This document shows, in pieces, positions 19,001 to 29,179 of a stretch of 45,628 nt of DNA. Every line of letters begins with the position of its first letter. Position 1 is the first letter of the stretch. The DNA is from an uncultured Alphaproteobacteria bacterium. Lineage in GTDB: Bacteria > Pseudomonadota > Alphaproteobacteria > CAAHEQ01 > UBA3637. The DNA lies in the NCBI GenBank assembly GCA_944392795.1, contig CALXXX010000014.1, positions 1 through 45,628 of the forward strand, written 5' to 3'. The translations under genes and the position numbers were made by a program. A model generated the notes under the pieces. That model worked only from the letters and a program-made list of their open reading frames with translations, made no database searches and was not told the DNA's origin.

Positions 19001-19029
19001 TTGACAAAATGTGATTTTTTTGCTATTCT
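19001..19029 (+). promoter_or_regulatory. Strong sigma70-type promoter
   Basis: TTGACA (19001-19006), exact 17-base spacer, TATTCT (19024-19029). The 5' UTR would be ~14 bases with a strong AGGAGG. It drives the 445-aa orphan. Confidence 0.7.
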
Positions 19030-19049
19030 AATTAAAAAGGAGGAACGAG

Positions 19050-20387
19050 ATGACTGTCCCTTATACAACATATCGACGCCTTTATTTAAAACAACTTGAG
19101 GATACATTCTTTCAGTACTCTCGTGAAAAAGCCTCCTATGATGATGACGAATATGTTTTATTTAATATGATTCGTCAGACAATCCTTGATAATAAAGAAA
19201 AAACGAATCCTCGCAACATTGCTGGCCTGCTTTATCGCCATGCTAATCCTCGTGGCGTTGTTAACCACGTGGCAATGACAATAGATGGAAAAGGTGAAAA
19301 AGTACCTTATACATTATCAACTATGGCTATTGAATTAAAAGCTTATCAATTGTTAGATGTATTTATGCCTTATCTTAATCAAACACAAAAAAATTTATTA
19401 TTAATGACTGAAGGCACTAAAGAAGAAAGTTTTGGATGCTTTCAACCTATGGATATTGCTCGAAGGCTTATTAACGCAGGAGCTAATCCTCATGGGATCA
19501 TAGAAGTGAATGTGCCTCAAAAAGGAAAAAAAGAACTTTTCAAAAAAGGAAAAAATACCCCTTTCATGTTCTTTTTCGAACGTCATGAACAACCTAATCA
19601 TCAAAATCGTTTTGTCGAATTTAAATTCCCTTTCCCAGATAAAGATTTTATTCCTTTTGCCGAATTTTACTCTACCCCTCATTCCAAGGGAGACAAAACC
19701 TTTTTAACTCACAAAAACGAAGATGGTGAAACTCTTTTCTCTTTAATGATAAAGTATCATCGTTTTAAACAAGCTATGCTTTTACTGAATTTCTTAAAAG
19801 ACAATCCGACGAAAGCTGACTTTTATAAAGCAGTTAATTTTTCTCAAGTAAAAAAACATTTTAATATGCATTATGAGCAAAATAGACGCTTTTTCCATCG
19901 CTTTTATCAAACAAATAAACAAGAATTTATCCGCGAAAAAAAATTGCAGCTCTGGGAAGAAAAAATTTACTCTGCTATTCAACTTGCTGAAAAATATGTG
20001 TTAGAAACAGAACAAAAAAACAAGCAAAAAAAGAAAATCGAACAAGCACAACATCGAGCAGAAGAAAAGCAAATGAACAAAATTCGTGCTCTTTCTTTAA
20101 CTCAAGGAGAATTAGATTTTTCACAAAAAGAAAAACCTACTTCCGCACCATTACAACAAGGCCTTTTTGATTTTTCGCTCAAAGACAAAATTAGCTCAGA
20201 AGAAAATCATAAAACAGCTCTTCGCTATGCAACAACAGCGGCTGCATTAATCGTTGCCGGAAGTGTTGCAAGCCCATTATCAACTATTGCATCAGAACGA
20301 CCAAAGAATATAGGGCATCATTCTTTAAAGCAAAAAATAGAGCAAAAAGCAATTCAACAGCTTTTACCAGGCTTTGAAAAAGACTAA
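19050..20387 (+). CDS. Orphan protein with ankyrin-like helices
   Basis: A 445-aa protein I cannot assign. Several stretches resemble degenerate ankyrin repeats (MDIARRLINAGANPHG near 137; DGETLFSLMIKYHRFKQAMLLLNF near 230). A charged, coiled-coil-like Lys/Glu/Gln stretch follows at ~310-350. Two short copies of a motif occur: QGELDFSQKEK and QGLFDFSLKDK, about 25 residues apart, with a looser third (QQLLPGFEKD) at the end. A single hydrophobic segment near 390-410 could be a membrane helix. There is no signal peptide. It is a single-gene unit with a strong promoter and SD, and overlaps the convergent TPR gene by 4 bases. A scaffold role is a guess. Confidence 0.6.
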   Translation: MTVPYTTYRRLYLKQLEDTFFQYSREKASYDDDEYVLFNMIRQTILDNKEKTNPRNIAGLLYRHANPRGVVNHVAMTIDGKGEKVPYTLSTMAIELKAYQLLDVFMPYLNQTQKNLLLMTEGTKEESFGCFQPMDIARRLINAGANPHGIIEVNVPQKGKKELFKKGKNTPFMFFFERHEQPNHQNRFVEFKFPFPDKDFIPFAEFYSTPHSKGDKTFLTHKNEDGETLFSLMIKYHRFKQAMLLLNFLKDNPTKADFYKAVNFSQVKKHFNMHYEQNRRFFHRFYQTNKQEFIREKKLQLWEEKIYSAIQLAEKYVLETEQKNKQKKKIEQAQHRAEEKQMNKIRALSLTQGELDFSQKEKPTSAPLQQGLFDFSLKDKISSEENHKTALRYATTAAALIVAGSVASPLSTIASERPKNIGHHSLKQKIEQKAIQQLLPGFEKD

Positions 20388-22153
20388 TCTTTCTGAGGAA
20401 TTGGTGATAAGCCCTTCTCAATTTTTTCATGCAATTCTTTTTCTAATTGATGGGTTAAATCTTGTTTTAAAGTTAATGCATGCTCCCATTGAAAAACAGC
20501 CTCTCTTTTACGCCCGACACGCCAATATGCATCTCCCAAATGAGCGTTAATTAAAGCATTACTCGCTTGTACATCAACAGCTTTTTCTAAAATTTCAACA
20601 GCTTTATTATAATCTCCTCGCAAATAATATGCCCACCCTAAACTATCCAGAATACTTCCTTCATAAGGCGCTTGTTCTGCTGCTTGACTTATCATAGCAA
20701 AAGCCTCATCTAATTTTTCACCTTTTTCTAAATAACTATAGCCCAAATAATTCAAATATAAGGCATTGTCAGGATCCACTGCAATTGCGTTTAATAAAGC
20801 CTTTTCTGTACTTGGCCAATCTCCGACCTCTTGATAACAAATAGCACTGGAAAAGTATAAAGCACCAATACCGATATCATCTTTTTTAGCATATTTTAAA
20901 GCCTCTTCATATTGCTCTAAAGCCTTCTCGCACTGCCCATTTTGACGATAAACATCCCCCAACGTCATATTAAAGATAGGCAACTCCGGATAGAGTTTGA
21001 TAATTTTCTCCAAATTATGTGCAGCTTCTTTTAATTGACCTTGACGAACAAGATTAACATTTTTTCGTATTTGCATAGACAAATAAATGTCATCTCCAGG
21101 TTGAACTGTTTCATAAAGCGCATTTGCCTCGGCAAAGCGAGATAAGTTTTCGAATATTTCTCCCACAAAAAATTTAGTGATAGACGAGTTCGGGTTTAAA
21201 TAAAGAGATAACTGAGCTAAGAAAAGAGCTGTTTCCGCACTACCAAGTTCATTCACAGAACCCGCAATATCAAAGAAAACAAGTGCAATTCCCTGAATTG
21301 CTGTTTGAATTTGCTCATGGCTTTCAGATCGGGCCATAAGCTCGCGCGAAACAAAACTCTCATCACGTAATGATTGGTATAATTCAATAAAAAGCGCTTT
21401 GTTTTTTAAAGCTCCTGTCCGTTCTTCAAAATTACGAGCAATCAGCAAAGTTCGAATAGATCGTCCTTGAGGAAGTTCAAGCATAGAATCAAAAGCTTTT
21501 CCTGCCTCTTTCGGGCGGCCCAAATAATCTAAAATCAAACCTCGGTGCAGCAAATAAAGCGGTTTTAATGCTTCTTCAGAAAGCATTGGTTTTAACGCGG
21601 ATAAAGCAGCCTTTTCATCATTTTGTGCTGCCTTCACCCAAGCTTTTAACAACGGAATTAAAAATAACGCTTCACTCTTTTTTTCATCAGCTGAGAGATA
21701 TTTTTCAGCTTCACTCCAGTTTCCTTCTTTAACGACATGAGAAAAAAGAATCAAATTGGGAAGAAGTTCATCAGGATTTTTAACTAAAATATCTTTTGCA
21801 TACGGGAAAGCTTTGTCGACCTCGCCAGCTAGGACAAACAATAAATAAGAGGAGGCTTGTAATTCTGGATTAGTCGGATCTTTTTCAAGAGCTATTGCAA
21901 AATAATCTGCGGCTGTTTTAAAATCTCGTGATTGCTTAGCCATGCTACCAGCTAAATAAGCCCCAAAAGCGGCATCTGAAGGAACATCGCGAACTGGACG
22001 GCTATTAAAAAAAGCCTCTATCTGAGCTTCCTGAATTTCCTCTGGCGTCAGAACATCAGTTTCTTTTTGTATCTTCTGAGGAAGTGAAAAGTAAACACAG
22101 GCTGATAAGAAAATGCTAATCAACCCCCATAAAAAAAACGTTCTTTTTTTCAT
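20384..22153 (-). CDS. TPR-repeat lipoprotein
   Basis: A 589-aa lipoprotein: basic N-terminus, hydrophobic run and lipobox LSAC with Cys 19. The rest is tetratricopeptide helices; clear units are PTNPELQASSYLLFVLAG, MTLGDVYRQNGQCEKALEQY, NYLGYSYLEKGEKLDEA, DSLGWAYYLRGDYNKAVEI and LINAHLGDAYWRVGRKREA. The last units resemble the C-terminal TPRs of exported alphaproteobacterial proteins. Such proteins scaffold envelope complexes; the partner is unknown. I use the ATG at 22153; a GTG four codons upstream (22165) is equally possible because neither has a clear SD. Divergent from the UDG gene. Confidence 0.8.
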   Translation of the reverse strand: MKKRTFFLWGLISIFLSACVYFSLPQKIQKETDVLTPEEIQEAQIEAFFNSRPVRDVPSDAAFGAYLAGSMAKQSRDFKTAADYFAIALEKDPTNPELQASSYLLFVLAGEVDKAFPYAKDILVKNPDELLPNLILFSHVVKEGNWSEAEKYLSADEKKSEALFLIPLLKAWVKAAQNDEKAALSALKPMLSEEALKPLYLLHRGLILDYLGRPKEAGKAFDSMLELPQGRSIRTLLIARNFEERTGALKNKALFIELYQSLRDESFVSRELMARSESHEQIQTAIQGIALVFFDIAGSVNELGSAETALFLAQLSLYLNPNSSITKFFVGEIFENLSRFAEANALYETVQPGDDIYLSMQIRKNVNLVRQGQLKEAAHNLEKIIKLYPELPIFNMTLGDVYRQNGQCEKALEQYEEALKYAKKDDIGIGALYFSSAICYQEVGDWPSTEKALLNAIAVDPDNALYLNYLGYSYLEKGEKLDEAFAMISQAAEQAPYEGSILDSLGWAYYLRGDYNKAVEILEKAVDVQASNALINAHLGDAYWRVGRKREAVFQWEHALTLKQDLTHQLEKELHEKIEKGLSPIPQKD

Positions 22154-22247
22154 CTTTTTGAACACTTTTATATTTTAGACTCGCAAATTAGTTAAATTTC
22201 AGTTAGAGTATAAAAGAAAATAAATAGAAAATATAGTGTTTTTCATT

Positions 22248-23030
22248 ATGAAGACTAAAAAAGATATCTTAGAATGGTATTTAGAAGCTGGTGTTACAGA
22301 AACAATCGGCCTTTTACCTTTGAATCGTTTTAATCTTCCACAAGAACAAGTTCTTCTAAAAAAAGAAATTCAAACAGATCCTCCAATTATGACCACTTCT
22401 GCGCCACCGCCTGATAATCTGCTGAGTGACGCACTCAATCGTTCCTCAAAAGCCTTAAATGAAGAAGAATTGAAAAAATTACTTAATAGCTTTGAAGGAT
22501 GTAGTTTGAAAAAAACAGCTAAAAATACTATCTTTGGCGAAGGAGTATCTCATCCGGAAGTCTTGTTCGTCGGAGAAGCACCCGGAGCCGATGAAGATCG
22601 GACCGGTCGTCCTTTCGTCGGGGTGAGCGGAAAATTATTAGATAAAATGATGTCTGCTGTTGGTCTGTCCAGAGAAAAAAACAGCTATATTACAAATATT
22701 ATTCCCTGGCGTCCTCCCGGAAACAGAAGTCCCTCTACAGCAGAAGTTTCTTTATGTTTACCCTTTATACAAAGGCACATTGAACTTTTGGCTCCTAAAA
22801 TCCTCGTCTTCGTAGGAGGTGTTGCTTTTAACGCATTACTCAGTCGTCCAGAAACAATTACTCGAGCGCGCGGAAATTGGTATAGCTATCAAACAACCGG
22901 ATTAGCTGCTCCCATTCCCGCCATTGCTATCTTTCATCCTGCTTTTTTGTTAAGAAGCCCAGGGCAAAAGAAATTAGCTTGGAGAGATATGCTAACAATT
23001 GCAGAAAAATTAAATGAACTAAAGAAATAG
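22248..23030 (+). CDS. Family-4-type uracil-DNA glycosylase
   Basis: A 260-aa uracil-DNA glycosylase of the family-4 (UDGa) type, removing uracil from DNA. Motif A is GEAPGADEDRTGRPFVG, followed by NIIPWRPPGNRSP; the C-terminal motif is IFHPAFLLRSPG. The N-terminal ~80 residues, with a Pro-rich piece, are not part of the catalytic fold. Only one Cys (EGCSLKK) sits where the family's first CxxC iron-sulfur pair normally lies, so the cluster may be absent or rearranged. I use the ATG at 22248; a GTG at 22236 is in frame. Neither has a strong SD. Confidence 0.85.
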   Translation: MKTKKDILEWYLEAGVTETIGLLPLNRFNLPQEQVLLKKEIQTDPPIMTTSAPPPDNLLSDALNRSSKALNEEELKKLLNSFEGCSLKKTAKNTIFGEGVSHPEVLFVGEAPGADEDRTGRPFVGVSGKLLDKMMSAVGLSREKNSYITNIIPWRPPGNRSPSTAEVSLCLPFIQRHIELLAPKILVFVGGVAFNALLSRPETITRARGNWYSYQTTGLAAPIPAIAIFHPAFLLRSPGQKKLAWRDMLTIAEKLNELKK

Positions 23031-23143
23031 TTCTATTTTAAAATCACTTCTTTTGTATGTTTTGTTTGTTTGAATTGGATAAAAAATACTCAATTAAGTA
23101 TGGAATTTAATTGCCTCATAAATATAATCTTTGACTTAACTTT

Positions 23144-23590
23144 TTACGGTAAAATTTCTATTTTAGCATTAAAACTATTTTTATATGCCGACAAATATTC
23201 TAATCCTATTTCTACCTGTCCTAGCTCTATCAAATTTTTATCAATAGAATCACCATGATTTTTATAAAAAAAACCCCAATTTCCCCAAGGAACATAAATA
23301 AACATTTTGCCAGCAGAGGCTATCATACCATGAGGTACACCATGCAATAAAAGAGGTTTAGAAAAGTAAGAGATTTTTTCTTTTCCCGCATAATCAACGA
23401 ACTCAAAATTTGCCAGAAGCATTTTCAAAAATTGTTCTACGGCTAAGTTATCTGACATTCGTACAATAACTTCTTTCTGATTATCTAATGTCAGCTTAAT
23501 TCTCGTTAGATGTTTATCCTGCATGTCTTTCCCATAAGATAATGAGCTAAAAAAAACAAAAATAATTAATAAAACTCCTATTTTTTTCAT
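23144..23590 (-). CDS. Exported cyclophilin-like fold protein
   Basis: A 148-aa protein of the small bacterial cyclophilin-like fold family. The recognisable strands are RIKLTLDNQKEVIVRMSDN, the FEFVDYAGKEKISYF loop and IYVPWGNWGFFYKN. The biochemical function of the family is unclear. A signal peptide is present (MKKIGVLLIIFVFFSSLSYG), so the protein is periplasmic. I chose the ATG at 23590 because it gives this signal peptide; an upstream in-frame start at 23629 does not. The gene begins 4 bases after the stop of the carboxymuconolactone-decarboxylase-like gene, so the two form an operon. Confidence 0.75.
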   Translation of the reverse strand: MKKIGVLLIIFVFFSSLSYGKDMQDKHLTRIKLTLDNQKEVIVRMSDNLAVEQFLKMLLANFEFVDYAGKEKISYFSKPLLLHGVPHGMIASAGKMFIYVPWGNWGFFYKNHGDSIDKNLIELGQVEIGLEYLSAYKNSFNAKIEILP

Positions 23591-23594
23591 CAAA

Positions 23595-24443
23595 TTATTC
23601 TTCGTAAATAGGTTTATAATTCTCGACATTTACTTCCTTAATTAAATTAATTGTTGTCATCGCATTAGCTAATCCAATATAAGGAATAGCTTGAATCATA
23701 GCGATAAGAAGTGTTTCTTTATCGTTTCCAGCCTTTATAGCTCCAACGATATGTGCGCTTAATTGTTTTTCGGCTCCTAAGGTTGTTAAAATAACCAACG
23801 ATAATAACTCTCTTTTTTTAATATTCAGTCCCTTACGAGTATAGAAATCACCAAAACAAAAAGTAGTTAATGTATCCGGAACAACATTGTTATAATTTTG
23901 AGGAAGACTAGACATTGCCTTTTTAACTTCATCACCATATAGTTGCATTTGAATTGTATGCCCTCGTTCATATCTATTTTCCTCCGTCGTCGTCGAAGCA
24001 TTTTCAAGTGGTAGTTTAATCCCCCTTTCTTTAGCCACCTCATTAAAAACACCAATCGCATTTAACGTTCTAGGAAACCCTATAAAGGGAGCACATTGAT
24101 AAATTGCTTCTCGTATTTCAAGAGGAGTATTGCCAACGTTCAAAGCTGCATTTATATGAGCTTTCAGTTGAGGTAATGTTTGCATCGTTGTTAAAGCAAC
24201 AATCGTTATTATTTCTCTGTCTTTAGCATTTAAGTCACCAGTATAAAAAACCTCTCCGAAAATATTTCTTTGCAAAATTTCCATAAACTCTGGATCTGTT
24301 AAATCAACTGTTCGTTCTGTTTGAAATAATTCTTTATACGTTATGTCAGCTTTTTCTGCTCGTGTCATTATTTTCTCCTCCGCCCGTATTTGATATGGAA
24401 AAAGCAATAATCCTACTAAAAAAATTAAAATAAATTTTCTCAT
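23595..24443 (-). CDS. Exported double carboxymuconolactone-decarboxylase-like protein
   Basis: A 282-aa protein with two tandem CMD/AhpD-like helical domains. Copy 1: NAKDREIITIVALTTMQTL, NVGNTPLEIREAIYQCAPFIGFP. Copy 2: NIKKRELLSLVILTTLGAE, NDKETLLIAMIQAIPYIGLA. A signal peptide (cleavage near IRA/EE) sends it to the periplasm, unusual for the cytoplasmic decarboxylase. The CxxC of AhpD is missing: one Cys remains in copy 1 and none in copy 2, so peroxidase-reductase activity is unlikely. It probably acts on a small ring or lactone substrate, or only shares the fold. First gene of a two-gene operon with the cyclophilin-like protein. Confidence 0.78.
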   Translation of the reverse strand: MRKFILIFLVGLLLFPYQIRAEEKIMTRAEKADITYKELFQTERTVDLTDPEFMEILQRNIFGEVFYTGDLNAKDREIITIVALTTMQTLPQLKAHINAALNVGNTPLEIREAIYQCAPFIGFPRTLNAIGVFNEVAKERGIKLPLENASTTTEENRYERGHTIQMQLYGDEVKKAMSSLPQNYNNVVPDTLTTFCFGDFYTRKGLNIKKRELLSLVILTTLGAEKQLSAHIVGAIKAGNDKETLLIAMIQAIPYIGLANAMTTINLIKEVNVENYKPIYEE

Positions 24444-24540
24444 CTATTCCCCATAAACTTAACTGTTTATATCAACTTAACTGATTTTATTTATTATGCT
24501 TAATATGTTATAAAAGTCTAATATTATTTTTACAACATTA

Positions 24541-24780
24541 TAAATGAGATAAAATTAAAATAATTAAAAAAATCTGTTAACACAAAAAAACGCTTAAATA
24601 AGGACTTAAAAAAATATCCTTTTTCCAAACCATTTTTATAATCCTCAGGTCCTACATAAACATCATCCATTAAAGGATCTTGAATACTAAAGAGAAAAAC
24701 CTTTTTAGCAATATTTTATACGCTGGATAAATCATTAAGCCAGGAATAAAAAGCCAGCTTCTTTTGAATCTTAAGAAATA
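24541..24780 (-). pseudogene. Possible decayed coding remnant
   Basis: Between the exported CMD gene and tRNA-Ala, two - strand frames read like protein in succession. Frame one, from ~24775 to a stop near 24673, gives RSWLFIPGLMIYPAYKILL. A second frame, from ~24719 leftward, gives SIQDPLMDDVYVGPEDYKNG and then FFKSLFKRFF. Neither has a start or SD. The pattern fits a frameshifted relic of one gene, but the A+T bias makes it uncertain, and I cannot name the family. Nothing else is visible in 24444-24780. Confidence 0.3.
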
Positions 24781-24810
24781 AAAAAAGGAGTATCATATAC
24801 ACTCCTGTTA
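24781..24810 (-). terminator. Intrinsic terminator after tRNA-Ala
   Basis: On the - strand AGGAGT (24806-24801) pairs with ACTCCT (24791-24786) around a 9-base loop and is followed by a T tract. It lies 8 bases past the encoded CCA end. Confidence 0.8.
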
Positions 24811-24814
24811 AAAT

Positions 24815-24890
24815 TGGTGGAGATAAGGAGGATCGAACTCCTGACCTACGCATTGCGAACGCGTCGCTCTCCCAGCTGAGCTATATCCCC
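24815..24890 (-). tRNA. tRNA-Ala (anticodon CGC)
   Basis: A complete 76-nt tRNA reading from 24890 down to 24815, with the 3' CCA encoded (24817-24815). The acceptor stem GGGGATA/TATCTCC contains the G3-U70 wobble pair that identifies alanine tRNA. The D arm (GCTC AGCTGGGA GAGC), anticodon stem ACGCG/TGCGT with loop TTCGCAA, and T arm AGGAG TTCGATC CTCCT are regular. The anticodon CGC at 24857-24855 reads GCG codons. The gene stands alone with its own promoter and terminator. Confidence 0.97.
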
Positions 24891-24905
24891 ACGCTACAGC
24901 GCGTT

Positions 24906-24934
24906 ATTTTGACTGATTTTTTTTGATTTGTCAA
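24906..24934 (-). promoter_or_regulatory. Promoter for tRNA-Ala
   Basis: On the - strand a consensus TTGACA (24934-24929) is 17 bases from CAAAAT (24911-24906). The start falls near 24899 in a GC-rich stretch (ACGCGCTGTAGCG), like the discriminators of stringently controlled stable-RNA promoters. Confidence 0.6.
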
Positions 24935-24976
24935 CTTTATTTTAAAGAAATAATCCCTACCACATCTAAAAGAAAG

Positions 24977-26680
<1,704 letters not shown>

Positions 26681-26732
26681 TTATGCTCGTCTTAACTAAC
26701 GATACAATCTAAAATGATTTCTTTTATAAAAA

Positions 26733-26767
26733 CAAAAAAAGTGCCTGAAACAACAGACACTTTTTTA
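26733..26767 (-). terminator. Intrinsic terminator after ugd
   Basis: An 8-bp stem (AGTGTCTG/CAGGCACT, one G-U) with a 6-base loop, flanked by A and T runs on both sides. On the - strand it ends ugd transcription before pgm. Confidence 0.85.
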
Positions 26768-26784
26768 AAATTCACTATCACAAA

Positions 26785-28098
26785 CTAAAAAATCCGACCT
26801 ATACCATAATATCTGAAACCGGCAGCCTTTACATCTCGCGGTTCAAATAAATTTCTCAGATCAATTAAACAATCTCCTTTCATTAAAGATTTTGCTTTAT
26901 CTAAGTCTAATTCTTTAATTTCTTCCCATTCTGTCAAAACGACAGCAACATCTGCATCCTTTAAAGCGCCATACATATCTTCAGTCCAAGTGGCGAAATC
27001 AGCGCCAAAATGCTTTTCGGCTTCTTTTAAACCTTGAGGATCATAGACTGTTAAATCTGCACCTTCTTCTTTCAAAACTGGCAAAATTGTCAAACTCGGT
27101 GCATCGCGCATATCATCGGTGTTCGCTTTAAATGTGACGCCTAAAACAGCTATTTTTTTCCCTTTGATATTTCCCTCGCAAATATCTAAAATTCTTCGCC
27201 CCATATTCTTTTTACGAGTATCATTAACTAAAACTGTTGTTTCAATTAAATTAACTGGTCGTTCATATGAGCGTGCAGTTTTTAATAAAGCCAATGTATC
27301 CTTTGGAAAACAAGAACCACCATATCCTGGTCCAGGATTTAAAAACTTACTTCCGATACGGCTATCTAAGCCTATTCCTTTTGCGACATCTTTAACATCT
27401 GCATGACACTTTTCACACAAATCAGCAATTTCATTAATATAAGTAATTTTCATGGCTAAAAATGCATTAGCTGCATACTTAATCAACTCAGCCGTTTCAC
27501 GTGTCGTTACAATCATCGGATAGCCTTGATCAGTTAAAGGAGCATATAATTTCATCATAACTTCTTTTGCTCTATCGTTTTCCACGCCAATAGCTATTCT
27601 ATCAGGATGTGAAAAATCGCCAATAGCAGACCCCTCTCTTAAGAATTCCGGGTTAGAAACAACATCAAAATCTGCTGCAGGATTCGTTTTCTCTATAATC
27701 CCTTGCACTTCCCTTGCCGTTCCGACAGGAACCGTTGATTTATCGACAACAACAGTGTATCGTTTCATGGCTCGCCCAATTTCCTGGGCAGCAGCATATA
27801 CATAAGATAAATCCGCATGACCATTATCTTTGCGCGCAGGCGTTCCGACAGCAATAAAGACAGCATCTGCATCTGTCATAGCCTCGGCAAGATCCGTAGA
27901 AAAAGAAAGTCGTCCAGCCTTTACATTCTTTTCGATTAAAGCATCTAATCCTGGTTCATAAATAGGTAAAACACCATTTTTTAGACCTTCTATTTTTTCC
28001 TGATTTTTATCCACACACACAACAGCATGCCCAAAATCAGAAAAACATGTCCCGGTAACCAGACCAACATAGCCAGTTCCGACCATCACAACTTTCAT
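26785..28098 (-). CDS. ugd: UDP-glucose 6-dehydrogenase
   Basis: A 437-aa NAD-dependent enzyme oxidising UDP-glucose to UDP-glucuronate. The Rossmann start VVMVGTGYVGLVTGTCFSDFGH, the GPGYGGSCFPKDT active site with catalytic Cys 263, and the C-terminal YDPQG/VLTEWEE regions are intact. Length matches TuaD/Ugd. A strong SD (GAAGGGGG) precedes the ATG. It lies 27 bases after mipZ on the same strand, so the two are probably co-transcribed and end at the 26733-26767 terminator. Confidence 0.95.
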   Translation of the reverse strand: MKVVMVGTGYVGLVTGTCFSDFGHAVVCVDKNQEKIEGLKNGVLPIYEPGLDALIEKNVKAGRLSFSTDLAEAMTDADAVFIAVGTPARKDNGHADLSYVYAAAQEIGRAMKRYTVVVDKSTVPVGTAREVQGIIEKTNPAADFDVVSNPEFLREGSAIGDFSHPDRIAIGVENDRAKEVMMKLYAPLTDQGYPMIVTTRETAELIKYAANAFLAMKITYINEIADLCEKCHADVKDVAKGIGLDSRIGSKFLNPGPGYGGSCFPKDTLALLKTARSYERPVNLIETTVLVNDTRKKNMGRRILDICEGNIKGKKIAVLGVTFKANTDDMRDAPSLTILPVLKEEGADLTVYDPQGLKEAEKHFGADFATWTEDMYGALKDADVAVVLTEWEEIKELDLDKAKSLMKGDCLIDLRNLFEPRDVKAAGFRYYGIGRIF

Positions 28099-28125
28099 AT
28101 AAAACCCCCTTCTTTATTATGCTTT

Positions 28126-28890
28126 TTACAAGACAGAGTGGGCTAAAGCTCGCACTTCTTGCCTTGCCGCTATATTAGACATAGACAGCGGCATATGCAA
28201 GCCATTTTCTCGCAAATCCATCATTGTTAGTCCTTTTAAGAATAATTCACGGAAAATAACACGTTCTGTAATTCCTCCAGCAACCTTGAAATGAACACGT
28301 TCAGAAAGCCCACCCAAAAGTTCATCAATCGTTTGCCGATTCTTGTTCTTAAACGGAGACAATCTATTCCGTGTTACAATCCAATTTAAAGGACCTTTTT
28401 TCATCAAATTACGTTTTTGTCGAACAGACCATACACGTTCAGCATAATGACTGGGACCCTTAATACGCATTGTTTCTCCGTCTACTAATCCTAATACATC
28501 CAAGTCCAACAAGCTATCATTTATGGGCGTCAAAAGTGTATCTGCCTGAAATAAAGCCTCAAGTGTTAAAGCTGTATCTGCTCCCGGCGTATCCAAAACA
28601 ATCACATCATAGTCATTGCCTAACCGTTCCAGTTGAGACCGTAAAAACAAAATTTCATTTGAAACATTTTGAATACGAATATGATCAGGCATCGGTAAAG
28701 TTACGCCATTTTTCTGAGCAAAACTTTTACGATTTTCCAAATAGCGAGATAAAGTCCCTTGACGACCATCTAGGTCTAATGTTGCTACTTTTTTTCCTTC
28801 ACGCAACCATGTGACAATTAAATGCATGGCTAAAGTTGACTTTCCTGTTCCACCTTTTTCGTTTCCTAAAACAACCACTTTTGCTTTCAT
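28126..28890 (-). CDS. mipZ: Division-site positioning ATPase MipZ
   Basis: A 254-aa ParA/MinD-superfamily ATPase. In Caulobacter MipZ forms a gradient from ParB at the poles and blocks FtsZ polymerisation away from midcell; it is typical of alphaproteobacteria without MinCDE. The deviant Walker A is GNEKGGTGKST, near residues 8-18; the switch regions are DLDGRQGTLSRYLENR and VLDTPGAD. The RNLMKKGPLNWIVTRNRLSP region is characteristic of MipZ. The SD is AAGGA. A promoter lies 38 bases upstream. It heads a transcript continuing into ugd. Confidence 0.92.
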   Translation of the reverse strand: MKAKVVVLGNEKGGTGKSTLAMHLIVTWLREGKKVATLDLDGRQGTLSRYLENRKSFAQKNGVTLPMPDHIRIQNVSNEILFLRSQLERLGNDYDVIVLDTPGADTALTLEALFQADTLLTPINDSLLDLDVLGLVDGETMRIKGPSHYAERVWSVRQKRNLMKKGPLNWIVTRNRLSPFKNKNRQTIDELLGGLSERVHFKVAGGITERVIFRELFLKGLTMMDLRENGLHMPLSMSNIAARQEVRALAHSVL

Positions 28891-28927
28891 TTCTGTAATC
28901 CTTAATTATCGACAAAAAATACAAATA

Positions 28928-28955
28928 AAAATACTCTTTTTTTTTATTTTGTCAA
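28928..28955 (-). promoter_or_regulatory. Promoter for mipZ
   Basis: On the - strand TTGACA (28955-28950), 16 bases, then TATTTT (28933-28928). The predicted start is ~30 bases before the mipZ ATG. Confidence 0.55.
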
Positions 28956-29085
28956 GTTTTAAATCTGCGATCTTTGCAGCTCTTAAATTTAGCCGAAAAA
29001 CATTTTGGATAAAAAGTGAAAATGCCTCTATTTCTTTCCTTTTTATAAGCAAATTGTTTTCCCTAAAAAAGTCCTTGCCATTCCT

Positions 29086-29091
29086 TATAAT
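29086..29091 (+). promoter_or_regulatory. -10 element upstream of ppdK
   Basis: A perfect TATAAT. No good -35 at 16-18 bases. It predicts a start near 29098, giving a ~112-nt leader. The rest of 28956-29085 holds nothing recognisable. Confidence 0.5.
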
Positions 29092-29097
29092 CCGTGC

Positions 29098-29179
29098 TAG
29101 GAATCATCTGTTTTAGAAAGTAGCTATTCCTAAACACAGCCGCTTTTAAGATGAAACGCCGTGTTAGGAAGTGCTTTTT
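29098..29179 (+). promoter_or_regulatory. Structured ppdK leader with two exclusive stems
   Basis: TAGGAAT (29098-29104) can pair with ATTCCTA (29126-29132). The same ATTCCTA bases can instead pair downstream: 29127-29137 with 29161-29170 gives 10 bp and one bulged A, followed 4 bases later by TTTTT (29175-29179). The two stems cannot coexist. This looks like an attenuator or riboswitch-like leader, although the T run is short and set back. The SD is AAAGGA at 29194-29199. Confidence 0.4.

Noticed and set aside
22192-22206. CtrA-like half-sites TTAA-N7-TTAG between the TPR lipoprotein and UDG genes
   Set aside because: One mismatch, and such matches are frequent by chance in this A/T-rich sequence.
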